Assembly: GCA_029946125.1 (NCBI GenBank)
Contig: JAQSDX010000012.1
Coordinates: forward strand, 1 to 64,000
Direction: 5' to 3'
DNA length: 64,000 nucleotides
DNA from: Candidatus Methylobacter titanis
GTDB taxonomy: Bacteria; Pseudomonadota; Gammaproteobacteria; Methylococcales; Methylomonadaceae
Shown here: positions 56,198 through 63,898 of the stretch, one piece after another
How positions within the stretch are numbered: position 1 is the first letter of the stretch
Layout of the letters: every line of letters begins with the position of its first letter
The notes under the pieces: model-generated
The model's input: the letters and a program-made list of their open reading frames with translations, nothing else
Databases searched by the model: none
What the model was told of the DNA's origin: nothing
Made by a program: the position numbers and the translations under genes

Positions 56198-57085
56198 ATG
56201 GCCGGCAAATCAGCAAACTTAGCGGTTATCAACAATCACACTTTTGAAGCAACAAAAGCCGTTAACCTTCATAATTATGACATCAGCAGCGCTTTACAAA
56301 CAACATTGAAGTTTACTGAGCTGATCGCAATTTTCTGTAGCAAAATCGCCAATAAGATTCCTCATAGCGCTTATGTTTATATTAATAAAGAATTCGATCT
56401 GGAAGTAAAAAGCGGGGTGTTTACCCGGCATTCCTGTAATTACGCACTTAAAGTTGAGCAGCAACAACTGGGCGAATTAAAACTGATGAGCAACCATAGG
56501 TTCAGCGATGCCGACCTCCAGTTGCTGGAAGCGATGCTTTGCTGTTTGATTTATCCCTTGAGAAATGCAACCTTATTTCACCAAGCTTTAAAAATGGCTT
56601 ATACCGATCCACTCACCCAAGCCAACAACAGATCGTCATTTAATGATTGCATAAATAGGGAAATAAGTCTTGCTACGCGCAATGCCAAAAAATTATCACT
56701 CATTTTCTTTGACATCGATCATTTTAAAGCCATCAATGATACCTACGGTCACGATTGCGGCGACATCACCTTGGCTTCTAGTGCAAAATGGATTAAAGAA
56801 AACCTAAGAGACAGTGATATTATTTTCCGTTATGGCGGCGAAGAATTCGTCATTTTATTAAGCGACACAGACACCAACGGCGCAAAATTGCTGGCAGAAC
56901 GGATTCGCGCCTCAATTGAGCGGCACACCATAGCCTACGGCATGGACACCATCAAGATCACCGCAAGCCTTGGCGTTAGCACCTTAGGTGACAACGATAC
57001 TCGCGAATCTTTCGTCAAACGCGCTGATGAAGCCATGTACACCGCCAAACACAACGGCAGAAACCAGGTTGTCTCGGCTAACTAA
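56198..57085 (+). CDS. Diguanylate cyclase with GAF-like N-terminus
   Basis: Makes c-di-GMP from two GTP. The C-terminal GGDEF domain has FFDIDHFKAINDTYGHDCGD and the active-site loop GGEEF at 213-217, with an inhibitory I-site RDSD at 204-207, five residues upstream. The N-terminal ~130 residues resemble a degenerate GAF domain (QQLGELKLMSNHRFSDADLQ). I choose the ATG at 56198 because GAGGA lies seven bases upstream; an ATG at 56132 has no ribosome site. 295 residues. No membrane helix is seen, so it is cytoplasmic. Confidence 0.9.
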   Translation: MAGKSANLAVINNHTFEATKAVNLHNYDISSALQTTLKFTELIAIFCSKIANKIPHSAYVYINKEFDLEVKSGVFTRHSCNYALKVEQQQLGELKLMSNHRFSDADLQLLEAMLCCLIYPLRNATLFHQALKMAYTDPLTQANNRSSFNDCINREISLATRNAKKLSLIFFDIDHFKAINDTYGHDCGDITLASSAKWIKENLRDSDIIFRYGGEEFVILLSDTDTNGAKLLAERIRASIERHTIAYGMDTIKITASLGVSTLGDNDTRESFVKRADEAMYTAKHNGRNQVVSAN

Positions 57086-57106
57086 ATCAACGGCAATGTC
57101 GGGTCG

Positions 57107-57276
57107 CCTCGGCAATTGCTCCTGCATTGCTCTCGGCAGCCGCTCCATGCGTTGCTCTACCTCCCCCATCCTTAGGGTCGTACCTCTTGCATGATCCACA
57201 TGGATGCGGTGAATACAGATATTGTATAACGCCATGGATGGCGTGTAGTAGAGTCATGCAGGAGCAATTACCGAGG
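57107..57276. repeat. MITE-like palindromic element
   Basis: The terminal inverted repeat CCTCGGCAATTGCTCCTGCA (from 57107) matches, in reverse, GCAGGAGCAATTACCGAGG (ending 57276), with one mismatch. Inside lies a copy of the 49-bp repeat (57131-57179). CATGGA and CAGATATT are also repeated in inverted order across 57198-57295. It has no coding capacity. It fills most of the gap between the diguanylate cyclase and rluB genes. Confidence 0.6.
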
Positions 57277-57345
57277 AGCAAATATCTGTCCATGCAGTCG
57301 TAAAGCACCTGCTGTTTGCGAAATACGCATAAGCTTTGCCCCCGG

Positions 57346-58353
57346 CTAACGCTTTCCAGATTTATAGGCCTTAAATTCGGGCTTGTTGCTGTACACCGGT
57401 TTTTCGCCTGGCATCCCCGCAAATTCAAACAGCAATTCCAGTTCTTTATCGGTCAACTCATAAAACGAACCGGCTTTCAAACGCTCCGGCAACACCACAG
57501 GTCCATAGCGCACCCGCATTAAGCGGCTGACGGTCACTTCCTGCGATTCCCACAAACGTCTTACCAGCCTGTTGCGACCTTCGGCAACGATAACGTTGTA
57601 CCACTTATTGGCACCTTCACCGCCGAAAAATTTAATCTCGTCAAACTTGGCTTTGCCGTCTTCAAGTTCTACACCCTGCTTGAGTTTTGCCAGGGTAGCA
57701 TCGGAAACCTCACCTAAAATACGTACTGCATATTCGCGCTCGACTTGCGTAGACGGATGCATTAATCGATTAGCCAGCTCACCATTATTGGTGACCAACA
57801 ATAACCCCGAAGTATTGATGTCCAGACGACCAACCGCTATCCAGCGACTAATAGCCAGTTTCGGTAATTGGGTAAACACCACCGGACGACCTTGCGGATC
57901 ACGACGCGTAACCACTTCACCGACGGGTTTATGATAAAGCAGCACTTGAGTAGGCTGTTCGACAAACTTTTCCCAATGCACCACTCGATCATTGATCAGC
58001 AGGTGATCCCCGTCTTTCAGACGATCACCCAAGCCAACAGGCTTACCGTTAATCTTCAAGCGCCCCTCGTCTATCCAACGCTCAATTTCGCGCCTTGAAC
58101 CGACACCGCCGCGCGCCAGCACTTTCTGAATGCGCTCGCCATCGGCTGATTGACTCCCGGCAAAGCCCTTTTGCGAAGGAAGGGATTGCTTCGCAGGATT
58201 ATTCAGTTGTTGTGCTGAGCCTTGCGATGGCTTTAGTGGCCTGCCCGATAGTTTCGGCGCTCTGCTCGGCAACTGCTCCCTGCGTTGCTTTACCTCCTGC
58301 GTCCTTGCAGTCTTCGGTGGTTTCTTGCTGTTCGATTGTTTTTTGATCTTCAC
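57346..58353 (-). CDS. rluB: Ribosomal large subunit pseudouridine synthase RluB
   Basis: An S4 RNA-binding domain (RIQKVLARGGVGSRREIERW) is followed by the pseudouridine synthase fold with catalytic Asp in GRLDINTSGLLLVTNNG and NRLVRRLWESQEVTVSRLMR. It modifies 23S rRNA near position 2605. It has a basic, low-complexity N-terminal extension of about 75 residues before the S4 domain, part of which (TARTQEVKQRREQLPS) is encoded by the 49-bp repeat. The start is a GTG at 58353, giving a 155-bp overlap with scpB. A later start cannot be excluded. Confidence 0.9.
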   Translation of the reverse strand: MKIKKQSNSKKPPKTARTQEVKQRREQLPSRAPKLSGRPLKPSQGSAQQLNNPAKQSLPSQKGFAGSQSADGERIQKVLARGGVGSRREIERWIDEGRLKINGKPVGLGDRLKDGDHLLINDRVVHWEKFVEQPTQVLLYHKPVGEVVTRRDPQGRPVVFTQLPKLAISRWIAVGRLDINTSGLLLVTNNGELANRLMHPSTQVEREYAVRILGEVSDATLAKLKQGVELEDGKAKFDEIKFFGGEGANKWYNVIVAEGRNRLVRRLWESQEVTVSRLMRVRYGPVVLPERLKAGSFYELTDKELELLFEFAGMPGEKPVYSNKPEFKAYKSGKR

Positions 58354-59049
58354 TCTTTGCCTGCATAGGTTGTTGCTGTGTTTCTAACAAAGGATCATCT
58401 AATGATATGCCAAGCTCCTGAATCTCTTGCAATGTCGGCAGCTCACTTAATGATGTAATATTAAAATAATCCAAAAATTGTTTGGTCGTACCGTATAAAG
58501 CCGGTCTGCCCGGCACCTCTTTGTGCGCCACCACTCGAATCCACTCACGTTCAAGTAGCGTATGAATGATGCTTGAACTGACGCCAACCCCTCGAATATC
58601 CTCAATATCGCCGCGTGTTGCCGGTTGACGATAGGCAATAATGGCCAGCGTTTCCAATAATGCTCGGGAATATTTTGGCGGCTTTTCTTCAAACAACCGC
58701 GATACCCAGCGCGATAGCTCCTTTCTCACTTGAAAACGATAACCGCTGGCTACCTGTTTTAGTTCAACCGGCCTGAAGCGGTAATCTTCTGTGACCGCAT
58801 CAATTGCCACCTGTATTTCCTGTATGTCCGGCTGCTCAATTTCAGGGAAAACCTGTTGCACCTGTTTACAGGTCATAGGACGATTTGCAGCAAATAAAAT
58901 TGCTTCAACTACACGTTTAATTTCCACGTTAATTTCAGGTTGTTCAGTGACGGAAGGAGGTGACGTAGGTTCAACTATTGGCTTTGGCTTGGGTTCCGTC
59001 GGCGCAGGTTTCGCTAAAGGCTTCGGCGGTTCTAACTCGGATTTCGGCA
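58199..59049 (-). CDS. scpB: Segregation and condensation protein B
   Basis: Winged-helix partner of ScpA in the SMC-ScpAB condensin. The conserved core starts at VEIKRVVEAILFAANRPMTC and includes YSRALLETLAIIAYRQPATRGDIEDIRGV and GRPALYGTTKQFLDYF. The open frame extends 300 bp into scpA without a good start; a TTG near 59049 or a GTG near 58926 would begin just before the core, so the 5' boundary is approximate. A Pro-rich stretch lies upstream of the core. The C-terminal tail of about 60 residues is low-complexity, overlaps rluB and contains the 49-bp repeat (DCKDAGGKATQGAVAEQ). Confidence 0.85.
58264..58312 (+). repeat. 49-bp dispersed repeat in the scpB/rluB overlap (copy B)
   Basis: It reads GCTCGGCAACTGCTCCCTGC at its start and TTGCAGTC at its end on the plus strand. 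45 of 49 positions match the ccmI copy. Both overlapping genes read through it on the minus strand, in different frames. Confidence 0.85.
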
Positions 59050-59825
59050 AAGGGTTCTGACTGGATAATATCGATGAGTCGTTCTTTGCTGAGTTCGAGT
59101 ATGGCCAAAAACGAGACAACGACTCCGTGTCGACCTTCTTTTCGGCTAAATAGTTGCGAGAAAAGGAGACTATCCGCTCCGTTAAGGTTTTCCAAAATGG
59201 CTGACATGCGTTCACGGACAGATAAGGGCTCCTTGGTAATTTGATGATGACTGAGCTGCTCAACTCTTTTAAGTACATCCTGAAATGCCAGCAGCATTTC
59301 TTTTAACTGGATATCCGGTAAATTTTGTTCGACACTTTTTAGCGCCGAAACATCGACGCTGATTTCAAATATATCACGTTCAATTCTAGGCAACTGATCA
59401 ATTTCTTCAGCCGCATTTTTAATCAGCTCATATTCCTGCAACCGGCGAATCAATGTTGCTCGCGGATCTTCCTCGTCCGCTTCAGTATCCGACTGCCTGG
59501 GCAACAGCATTCTTGACTTGATTTCCGCCAGCAGCGCCGCCATCACCAGATATTCTGCGGCCAACTCCAGATTCAATACCCCCATTATCTGAATATAAGC
59601 GATATATTGATGGGTAATCTTGGCTATCGGAATGTTAACCACATCCAGATTCTGCCTGCGTATCAAATACAGCAATAAATCCAGTGGTCCTTCAAAGGTG
59701 TCCAGCAGCACTTCCAGCGCATCGGGAGGAATATAAAGATCGTCCGGCAGCTTATTAAACGGTGCGCCGTTAACCATCGCGAGGACTGGCGATGACTCTA
59801 AAATTTCAGCCGTATTTTGATTCAT
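58971..59825 (-). CDS. scpA: Segregation and condensation protein A
   Basis: Kleisin subunit of SMC-ScpAB. The N-terminal motif FEGPLDLLLYLIRRQNLDVVNIPIAKIT binds the SMC neck, and LELAAEYLVMAALLAEIKSRMLLP is diagnostic. The C-terminal winged helix (FLAILELSKERLIDIIQSEPFAEIRV) binds the SMC head. I use the ATG at 59825 (MNQNTAEIL); the frame is open further upstream, but that DNA contains a GGAGTAC-type palindrome. 284 residues, normal. Confidence 0.93.
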   Translation of the reverse strand: MNQNTAEILESSPVLAMVNGAPFNKLPDDLYIPPDALEVLLDTFEGPLDLLLYLIRRQNLDVVNIPIAKITHQYIAYIQIMGVLNLELAAEYLVMAALLAEIKSRMLLPRQSDTEADEEDPRATLIRRLQEYELIKNAAEEIDQLPRIERDIFEISVDVSALKSVEQNLPDIQLKEMLLAFQDVLKRVEQLSHHQITKEPLSVRERMSAILENLNGADSLLFSQLFSRKEGRHGVVVSFLAILELSKERLIDIIQSEPFAEIRVRTAEAFSETCADGTQAKANS

Positions 59826-59857
59826 CAGGGCTACAAAATTTAAGCCGGGGCAAGTAC

Positions 59858-59899
59858 GGAGTACAGGCTTCGCCTGTTTGCAAGCAAAGCTCGCACTCC
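59858..59899. repeat. Palindrome of the GGAGTGC family (copy 2)
   Basis: It begins GGAGTACAGGCTTCGCCTG and ends GCAAAGCTCGCACTCC, a shorter and more diverged version of the element at 37245-37311. It lies in the 128-bp gap between the site-2 protease gene and scpA. Confidence 0.65.
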
Positions 59900-59953
59900 G
59901 CCTGTCGCAGCCTATTAACACGGTACTGTCTTAAGTCGGCAGCAAAAAACAAG

Positions 59954-60613
59954 CTATAACCCGGCAATTGAAAAAAACACTTGCTGTGCAAAATACAAAG
60001 GATATTCCAAAATCAAATTTAAAACCCGCGTGTATAACAGCACCAATAAAATAATAAAGCCGAAGCGCTCCAGGCGATTATATTGCCACGCCCAATAACG
60101 CGGCAAAATACCCGTCAAAATGCGGCTGCCGTCCAACGGCGGAATAGGTAATAAATTAAGCAATGCCAACACCAGATTAATAGAAATCCCGGCAATCCCG
60201 GTATAAATCAACGGCAAGGAAACAGCTTCCGATTGAGAATGCATCGCCACCCCTAACCGGGCTATTAATGCCCAAGCGACAGCCATCAACAAATTAGCAA
60301 CGGGACCCGCCAAAGCCACTATCGCCATATCACGCAGTGGATTTTTAAAATTCCGCGCGTCGACAGGCACTGGTTTTGCCCAGCCGAAAATAAAACCGGT
60401 GCCGGAGATTAATAGCAAGCCGGGGATAATAATAGTTCCGAACATATCGATATGCTTGACCGGATTTAAGGTTAACCGACCTAACATCGCGGCGGTGTTA
60501 TCGCCGTATTTTTTTGCCACCCAGCCATGCGCCACTTCATGCACGGTAATCGCAAAAATCACCGGCAAAATCCAGACCACTATGCGTTGCAGCAGCGTCA
60601 ATTCATCCATCAT
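59954..60613 (-). CDS. Site-2 protease family (M50) membrane protein
   Basis: Intramembrane zinc metalloprotease. The zinc motif HEVAH is in FAITVHEVAHGWVAKKYGD, the third ligand region is PPLDGSRIL, and GPVANLLMAVAWAL is a conserved membrane segment. At 219 residues it is a compact, PDZ-less S2P common beside scpA and sua5-type genes. The ATG at 60613 follows GAGGATG by seven bases; the longer open frame would overlap the upstream gene and is rejected. Substrate unknown. Confidence 0.92.
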   Translation of the reverse strand: MMDELTLLQRIVVWILPVIFAITVHEVAHGWVAKKYGDNTAAMLGRLTLNPVKHIDMFGTIIIPGLLLISGTGFIFGWAKPVPVDARNFKNPLRDMAIVALAGPVANLLMAVAWALIARLGVAMHSQSEAVSLPLIYTGIAGISINLVLALLNLLPIPPLDGSRILTGILPRYWAWQYNRLERFGFIILLVLLYTRVLNLILEYPLYFAQQVFFSIAGL

Positions 60614-60626
60614 AGTGACATCCTCA

Positions 60627-61247
60627 TCAATCCAACATCGGTGCCAGACCCTTGCCCTGTCTGATAATCTCAGTGCCATTATCGGAAAATTCGATAATAG
60701 TCGTTTGTTCAAACTCGATAATACCGCCGTCAATCACCAAATCCAGTTCGCGTTCGAGCTTGTCCCTGATCTCATAAGGATCGGTCAAGGCCTCGTTCTC
60801 GCCCGGCAATATCAACGTAGAACTAAACAAGGGCTCACCCAGTTCCTGAACCAGCAATTGGGTAATAGGGTGATCTGGGATACGAATACCGATGGTTTTT
60901 TTCTTGGGGTGTTGCATCCGACGAGGCACTTCACGGGTAGCTTCTAAAATAAAAGTAAAAGCACCGGGTGTTAATGCCTTAATCAAGCGATAAGCATCAT
61001 TACTGATTTTGGTAAACATGGACACTTGAGCCAGATCTGTGCACACCAGTGTAAAATTGTGTTTATCGTCCAACTGCCTGATACGACGGATTTTATCCAT
61101 CGCCTGCTTATCGCCTATCAGACAGGCAATCGCATAAGAGGAGTCGGTCGGGTAAACAATAACACCACCCTTACGGAGTATTTCCACGGCGCGATGAATC
61201 AAGCGCAGTTGCGGACTCTCCGGGTGTATTTCAAAAAATTGAGCCAT
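60627..61247 (-). CDS. YciO/Sua5/YrdC family protein
   Basis: A 206-residue YrdC-fold protein. MAQFFEIHPESPQLRLI, KGGVIVYPTDSSYAIACLIG, MQHPKKKTIGIRIPD and LGEPLFSSTL match the YciO subgroup more than TsaC, which makes threonylcarbamoyl-AMP for tRNA t6A. The exact reaction of YciO is not settled. The start ATG at 61247 lies about 26 nt downstream of the expected transcription start of a TATAAT -10. Confidence 0.88.
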   Translation of the reverse strand: MAQFFEIHPESPQLRLIHRAVEILRKGGVIVYPTDSSYAIACLIGDKQAMDKIRRIRQLDDKHNFTLVCTDLAQVSMFTKISNDAYRLIKALTPGAFTFILEATREVPRRMQHPKKKTIGIRIPDHPITQLLVQELGEPLFSSTLILPGENEALTDPYEIRDKLERELDLVIDGGIIEFEQTTIIEFSDNGTEIIRQGKGLAPMLD

Positions 61248-61279
61248 TAGAGGGATGTTGAATAGTGGAATTTGGCGCA

Positions 61280-61285
61280 ATTATA
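61280..61285 (-). promoter_or_regulatory. -10 element upstream of the YciO-type gene
   Basis: A perfect TATAAT on the minus strand, in the context GGTATAAT. The -35 is weak (CTGCAA at 18 bp), so activity may depend on an extended -10 or an activator. It is likely the promoter for the yciO/S2P/scpA/scpB/rluB series. Confidence 0.5.
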
Positions 61286-61516
61286 CCGTACATCGCCATA
61301 AGCTTGCAGCTGAAAACCACACAACGGCTACACGGCACCCAAAAATTTCACATCGAACGGAACTGTATCATTAAATCACAACCCACTGATTTTATTAAAA
61401 AGTGATTATATTATGTCGTGTAAGTTTTATTATGGCACTGAATTTGCTGATCTGTAGATCAACTCAGGCGCTAGCTGCAACTATTAAAGCCTCGGATTCG
61501 GTAGCTTTTATCAGTT

Positions 61517-61763
61517 TGTCCGTAAAACCCCTTCCTTCAGGTCGGGATGTAAGGATGCTCTTGATTTTTATTTTTCAGAGTTATATGCTCATTTCGTGCT
61601 GATGGCGCTAGTCGCCCTAAGTTAGCATGACACTTCCATAGCGGCGGGAATCGCCGGTACTGCTAACTGAGGCACTGCTAGCCAAGTCAGGGGACTTAAA
61701 TCCTCTGTTCTTGCTCGCGCCATTGACGTTAGAAGCCCCGTCTTTTAGGTCGGAGTAATTCAC
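61517..61763 (+). mobile_element. Probable IS200/IS605-type remnant with structured RNA segment
   Basis: The right end GAAGCCCCGTCTTTTAGG followed by TCGGAGTAATTCAC (about 61731-61763) closely resembles IS605/IS1341 (tnpB) element ends. AACCCCTTCCTTCAGGTCGG at about 61525 is a related hairpin-type sequence. Between them the DNA can fold repeatedly: GGCGctagtCGCC near 61604, GTTAGCA (61621)/TGCTAAC (61661) enclosing GGCG/CGCC, and AAGTC/GACTT near 61684. No transposase or TnpB frame survives. The structured part may be a remnant of the guide (omega) RNA that normally overlaps such a right end. Confidence 0.45.
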
Positions 61764-61890
61764 AACAATACGATTATTAAGGGTTACTTTCGGTTATTTC
61801 GCTAGAAGCAACACGACGCCCTATTTTAACCCACTGAATCTATTAAACTTAAAAAATGAGAAAACCGTTAGTTAAAAACCTTTGCGCATA

Positions 61891-61920
61891 AAAAAGCCGA
61901 CTCAATGGTCGGCTTTTTTA
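61891..61920. terminator. Bidirectional intrinsic terminator
   Basis: AAAAAAGCCGAC and GTCGGCTTTTTT form a 12-bp stem with loop TCAATG. A GC-rich core and T-run are present on both strands, so it can stop transcription from either side. Confidence 0.85.
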
Positions 61921-61931
61921 AATATATTCAT

Positions 61932-61976
61932 GGTGCCCAGGGGCGGAATCGAACCGTCGACACGAGGATTTTCAGC
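61932..61976 (-). pseudogene. 3' fragment of tRNA-Phe
   Basis: Read on the minus strand, the segment starts in the anticodon loop (CTGAAAATCC), continues through the T-arm (GGTTCGATTCC) and ends GGGCACCA. It matches the 3' half of tRNA-Phe(GAA). The D-arm and 5' acceptor half are absent and the T-stem has an A-C mismatch, so it is not functional. Such fragments usually mark an attachment site left by an integrative element. Confidence 0.75.
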
Positions 61977-62261
61977 CCAAAGCACAGAAGCCCGACCTTG
62001 CCGGTTTAAGCATTACTTGACTATCTCCAGGTGAGTAAGTTTTTGCAAATTCCAAAAACTGAGTTGGAATTTCCTGTAATGAACCGGAAGAAGAGTGACG
62101 CCAAACTCCCCAGCATAGCCCCAGCAGATAAATTTAGATGTTTTCTTTCGCTGTCATGAATTCAATAACGAATTAAGATAATTTGGTTACCATCAGAATA
62201 CAATTTAATAGGCACTTCAATTAATGAGTGTGCTTAGGCACCTTGATTCCAGATCAATTAA
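61977..62261. other. Intergenic region beyond the tRNA-Phe fragment
   Basis: No gene is supported. One inverted repeat, AAATTCCA/TGGAATTT (62047-62054 and 62065-62072, 10-nt loop), lies within it. No integrase gene is visible here. Confidence 0.35.
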
Positions 62262-63548
62262 TCAGACAAGGTCAGCTGCTAAACAAACCCGATTCCGCCC
62301 TTGCTCTTTGGCTTGATAAAGCGCTTGATCAGCCTGATGGAAAACACTTGCAGCTGCTAATTCACTCAGCTTTGCAACATCTTTGCCCTGCTCTATCATT
62401 GCTGTTAAATTAGCGGGCAAATCATTTGGAAAAACCGCCAAACCTATACTTGCTGTAACCGGCACAACTTTGTCATGCTGATTTTTCAATGTTTTTTGTT
62501 CAATTTGTCGGCGAATCCGGTTAGCGATAATAACTGCTTCCGGTAGTTTGGTATTAGGTAGTAAGACACAAAACTCCTCACCTCCATGACGCGCCGCTTC
62601 ATCGTATTCACGAATGCAGTCAGCAACCTGTAAAAGCACTATGTCACCAAAATCATGACCATTAAGATCATTGACCTGCTTGAAGTGATCCAGATCAAGA
62701 ATCAACATAGCAAAAGACATCTGCTTATCACGCAGGCAGCGTTGAATTTCACGCTTCAAACAGCGTTTGAATTCAGTTGCTGTCAACAAATTGGTTCGCG
62801 TATCGAGCCGCGCTTGCTCCATCACTAAGCGTAAAGCATTCGGCTTCAATACTTGTGCTTTATGACTAAATCCTCTAATCCATTGCCGTAAACGTTCTCC
62901 GTCAACCACTTCCCGAGCTTCAAGCAAGAAATAACCGTCATGATGATATTCAGCCGGTGAAATAATATGAACGTGTTCTGCTTCAAGGGCATGATCACTG
63001 ATGTAGCTATACATGTCTTCAGAGAACTCAATTTGCAAGCAAGGAATCTTCTCTTGGGAATGAGGAAAATTCAATTGCCTGTTCAGAAAAGCTTGTAAGT
63101 CAAAATCTTCTGCTGGTTGGATAGCGGGTTGATCTGTCAGCTCAATTGCTAGTATTTTTCGCAAAGCCAGCACAAACGGGTCACTATTTTGCCAGTAAGA
63201 TCCCACCACCATTAAGCTCTGATCACGCTTAATAAGCCCAAAAGGATTGAACTGAAATGGTTTGTCTTTGCCTTGGTAATGGATAGTGACCTGATGATTG
63301 TGCAATAAAGCGGTAGAGAGTTTCGCTGCAATATCGACTGATTCGGAATTGCTCGATAACACTCCATCCCAATGAGATAACCACAATACCCGCTGACTCC
63401 AAGCCAATGCTTCTGGATGGCTCTTGATCTGCTGTTCTGCTTCCATAAAGCGATCTTGCAATTCGACCAGATACTCCGAGGGCAAAAATGGTCGCAGGTA
63501 GCGGTTTGCTAGGTGGTAAAGAAGTGTTTCTGCTCGACTATAGAACAT
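62262..63548 (-). CDS. WYL-domain diguanylate cyclase (WYL-WCX-GGDEF fusion)
   Basis: A 428-residue cytoplasmic protein. Residues 1-60 resemble the helical linker before WYL domains in transcription factors (LLYHLANRYLRPFLPSEYL), but no helix-turn-helix precedes it. Residues 75-152 match a WYL domain (TIHYQGKDKPFQFNPFGLI, SLMVVGSYWQ, PFVLALRKI) and 165-243 the WCX extension (LEAREVVDGERLRQWIRGF, KAQVLKPNALR). The C-terminal GGDEF domain has LDLDHFKQVNDLNGHDFGD, GGEEF at 322-326 and an I-site R313xxD316. WYL domains sense nucleic acids or nucleotides in bacterial regulators, so this may couple such a signal to c-di-GMP synthesis. It probably forms an operon with the small membrane protein 12 bp upstream. 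Confidence 0.82.
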   Translation of the reverse strand: MFYSRAETLLYHLANRYLRPFLPSEYLVELQDRFMEAEQQIKSHPEALAWSQRVLWLSHWDGVLSSNSESVDIAAKLSTALLHNHQVTIHYQGKDKPFQFNPFGLIKRDQSLMVVGSYWQNSDPFVLALRKILAIELTDQPAIQPAEDFDLQAFLNRQLNFPHSQEKIPCLQIEFSEDMYSYISDHALEAEHVHIISPAEYHHDGYFLLEAREVVDGERLRQWIRGFSHKAQVLKPNALRLVMEQARLDTRTNLLTATEFKRCLKREIQRCLRDKQMSFAMLILDLDHFKQVNDLNGHDFGDIVLLQVADCIREYDEAARHGGEEFCVLLPNTKLPEAVIIANRIRRQIEQKTLKNQHDKVVPVTASIGLAVFPNDLPANLTAMIEQGKDVAKLSELAAASVFHQADQALYQAKEQGRNRVCLAADLV

Positions 63549-63560
63549 GGGATTTACTAG

Positions 63561-63821
63561 TTAAAATTTCTGTAAAATCAGCACTATAAAAATAATTATT
63601 AGAATGAATTTAATTGGATTTTTGAATATCCATGAGATTATTTTAATTCCTCCTGTGCTTTGTTTTATTTTTCCAGCAACACCAAGTCCTTGTACGAACT
63701 CATCAGCAAATGGGATAGTATCTGGAATGACACAATTAAGTGCAAACAGAATAATACTCAACCAAAGCGGTGCGCCGAGTGATAGTAGTACTATAAAAAT
63801 TGTGAAAACAGTTAGAGCCAT
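63561..63821 (-). CDS. Small membrane protein, possibly DUF1232-like
   Basis: An 86-residue protein with an N-terminal hydrophobic segment (LTVFTIFIVLLSLGAPLWLS), a central NCVIPDTIPFADEFVQGLG that faintly resembles the IPDxIP motif of DUF1232/YkvA-type proteins, and a C-terminal helix (FILIIIFIVLILQKF). The family assignment is weak. It ends 12 bp before the WYL-GGDEF gene, on the same strand, and could be its membrane partner. Confidence 0.55.
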   Translation of the reverse strand: MALTVFTIFIVLLSLGAPLWLSIILFALNCVIPDTIPFADEFVQGLGVAGKIKQSTGGIKIISWIFKNPIKFILIIIFIVLILQKF

Positions 63822-63898
63822 AAATCATATAATGGGGTTAAATTAATAAAAATTCAGGTTTTTTACTTAATTCAGGCTTACTCTCTAAAACTGTCTAA

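Noticed and set aside
61402-61602. A 66-residue open frame before the IS605-like end
   Set aside because: It has no recognisable domain, overlaps the hairpin-rich remnant and has no ribosome site; probably non-coding or a decayed end.
61932-61976. Functional tRNA-Phe
   Set aside because: Only the 3' half is present; no D-arm or 5' acceptor strand follows and the T-stem has a mismatch.
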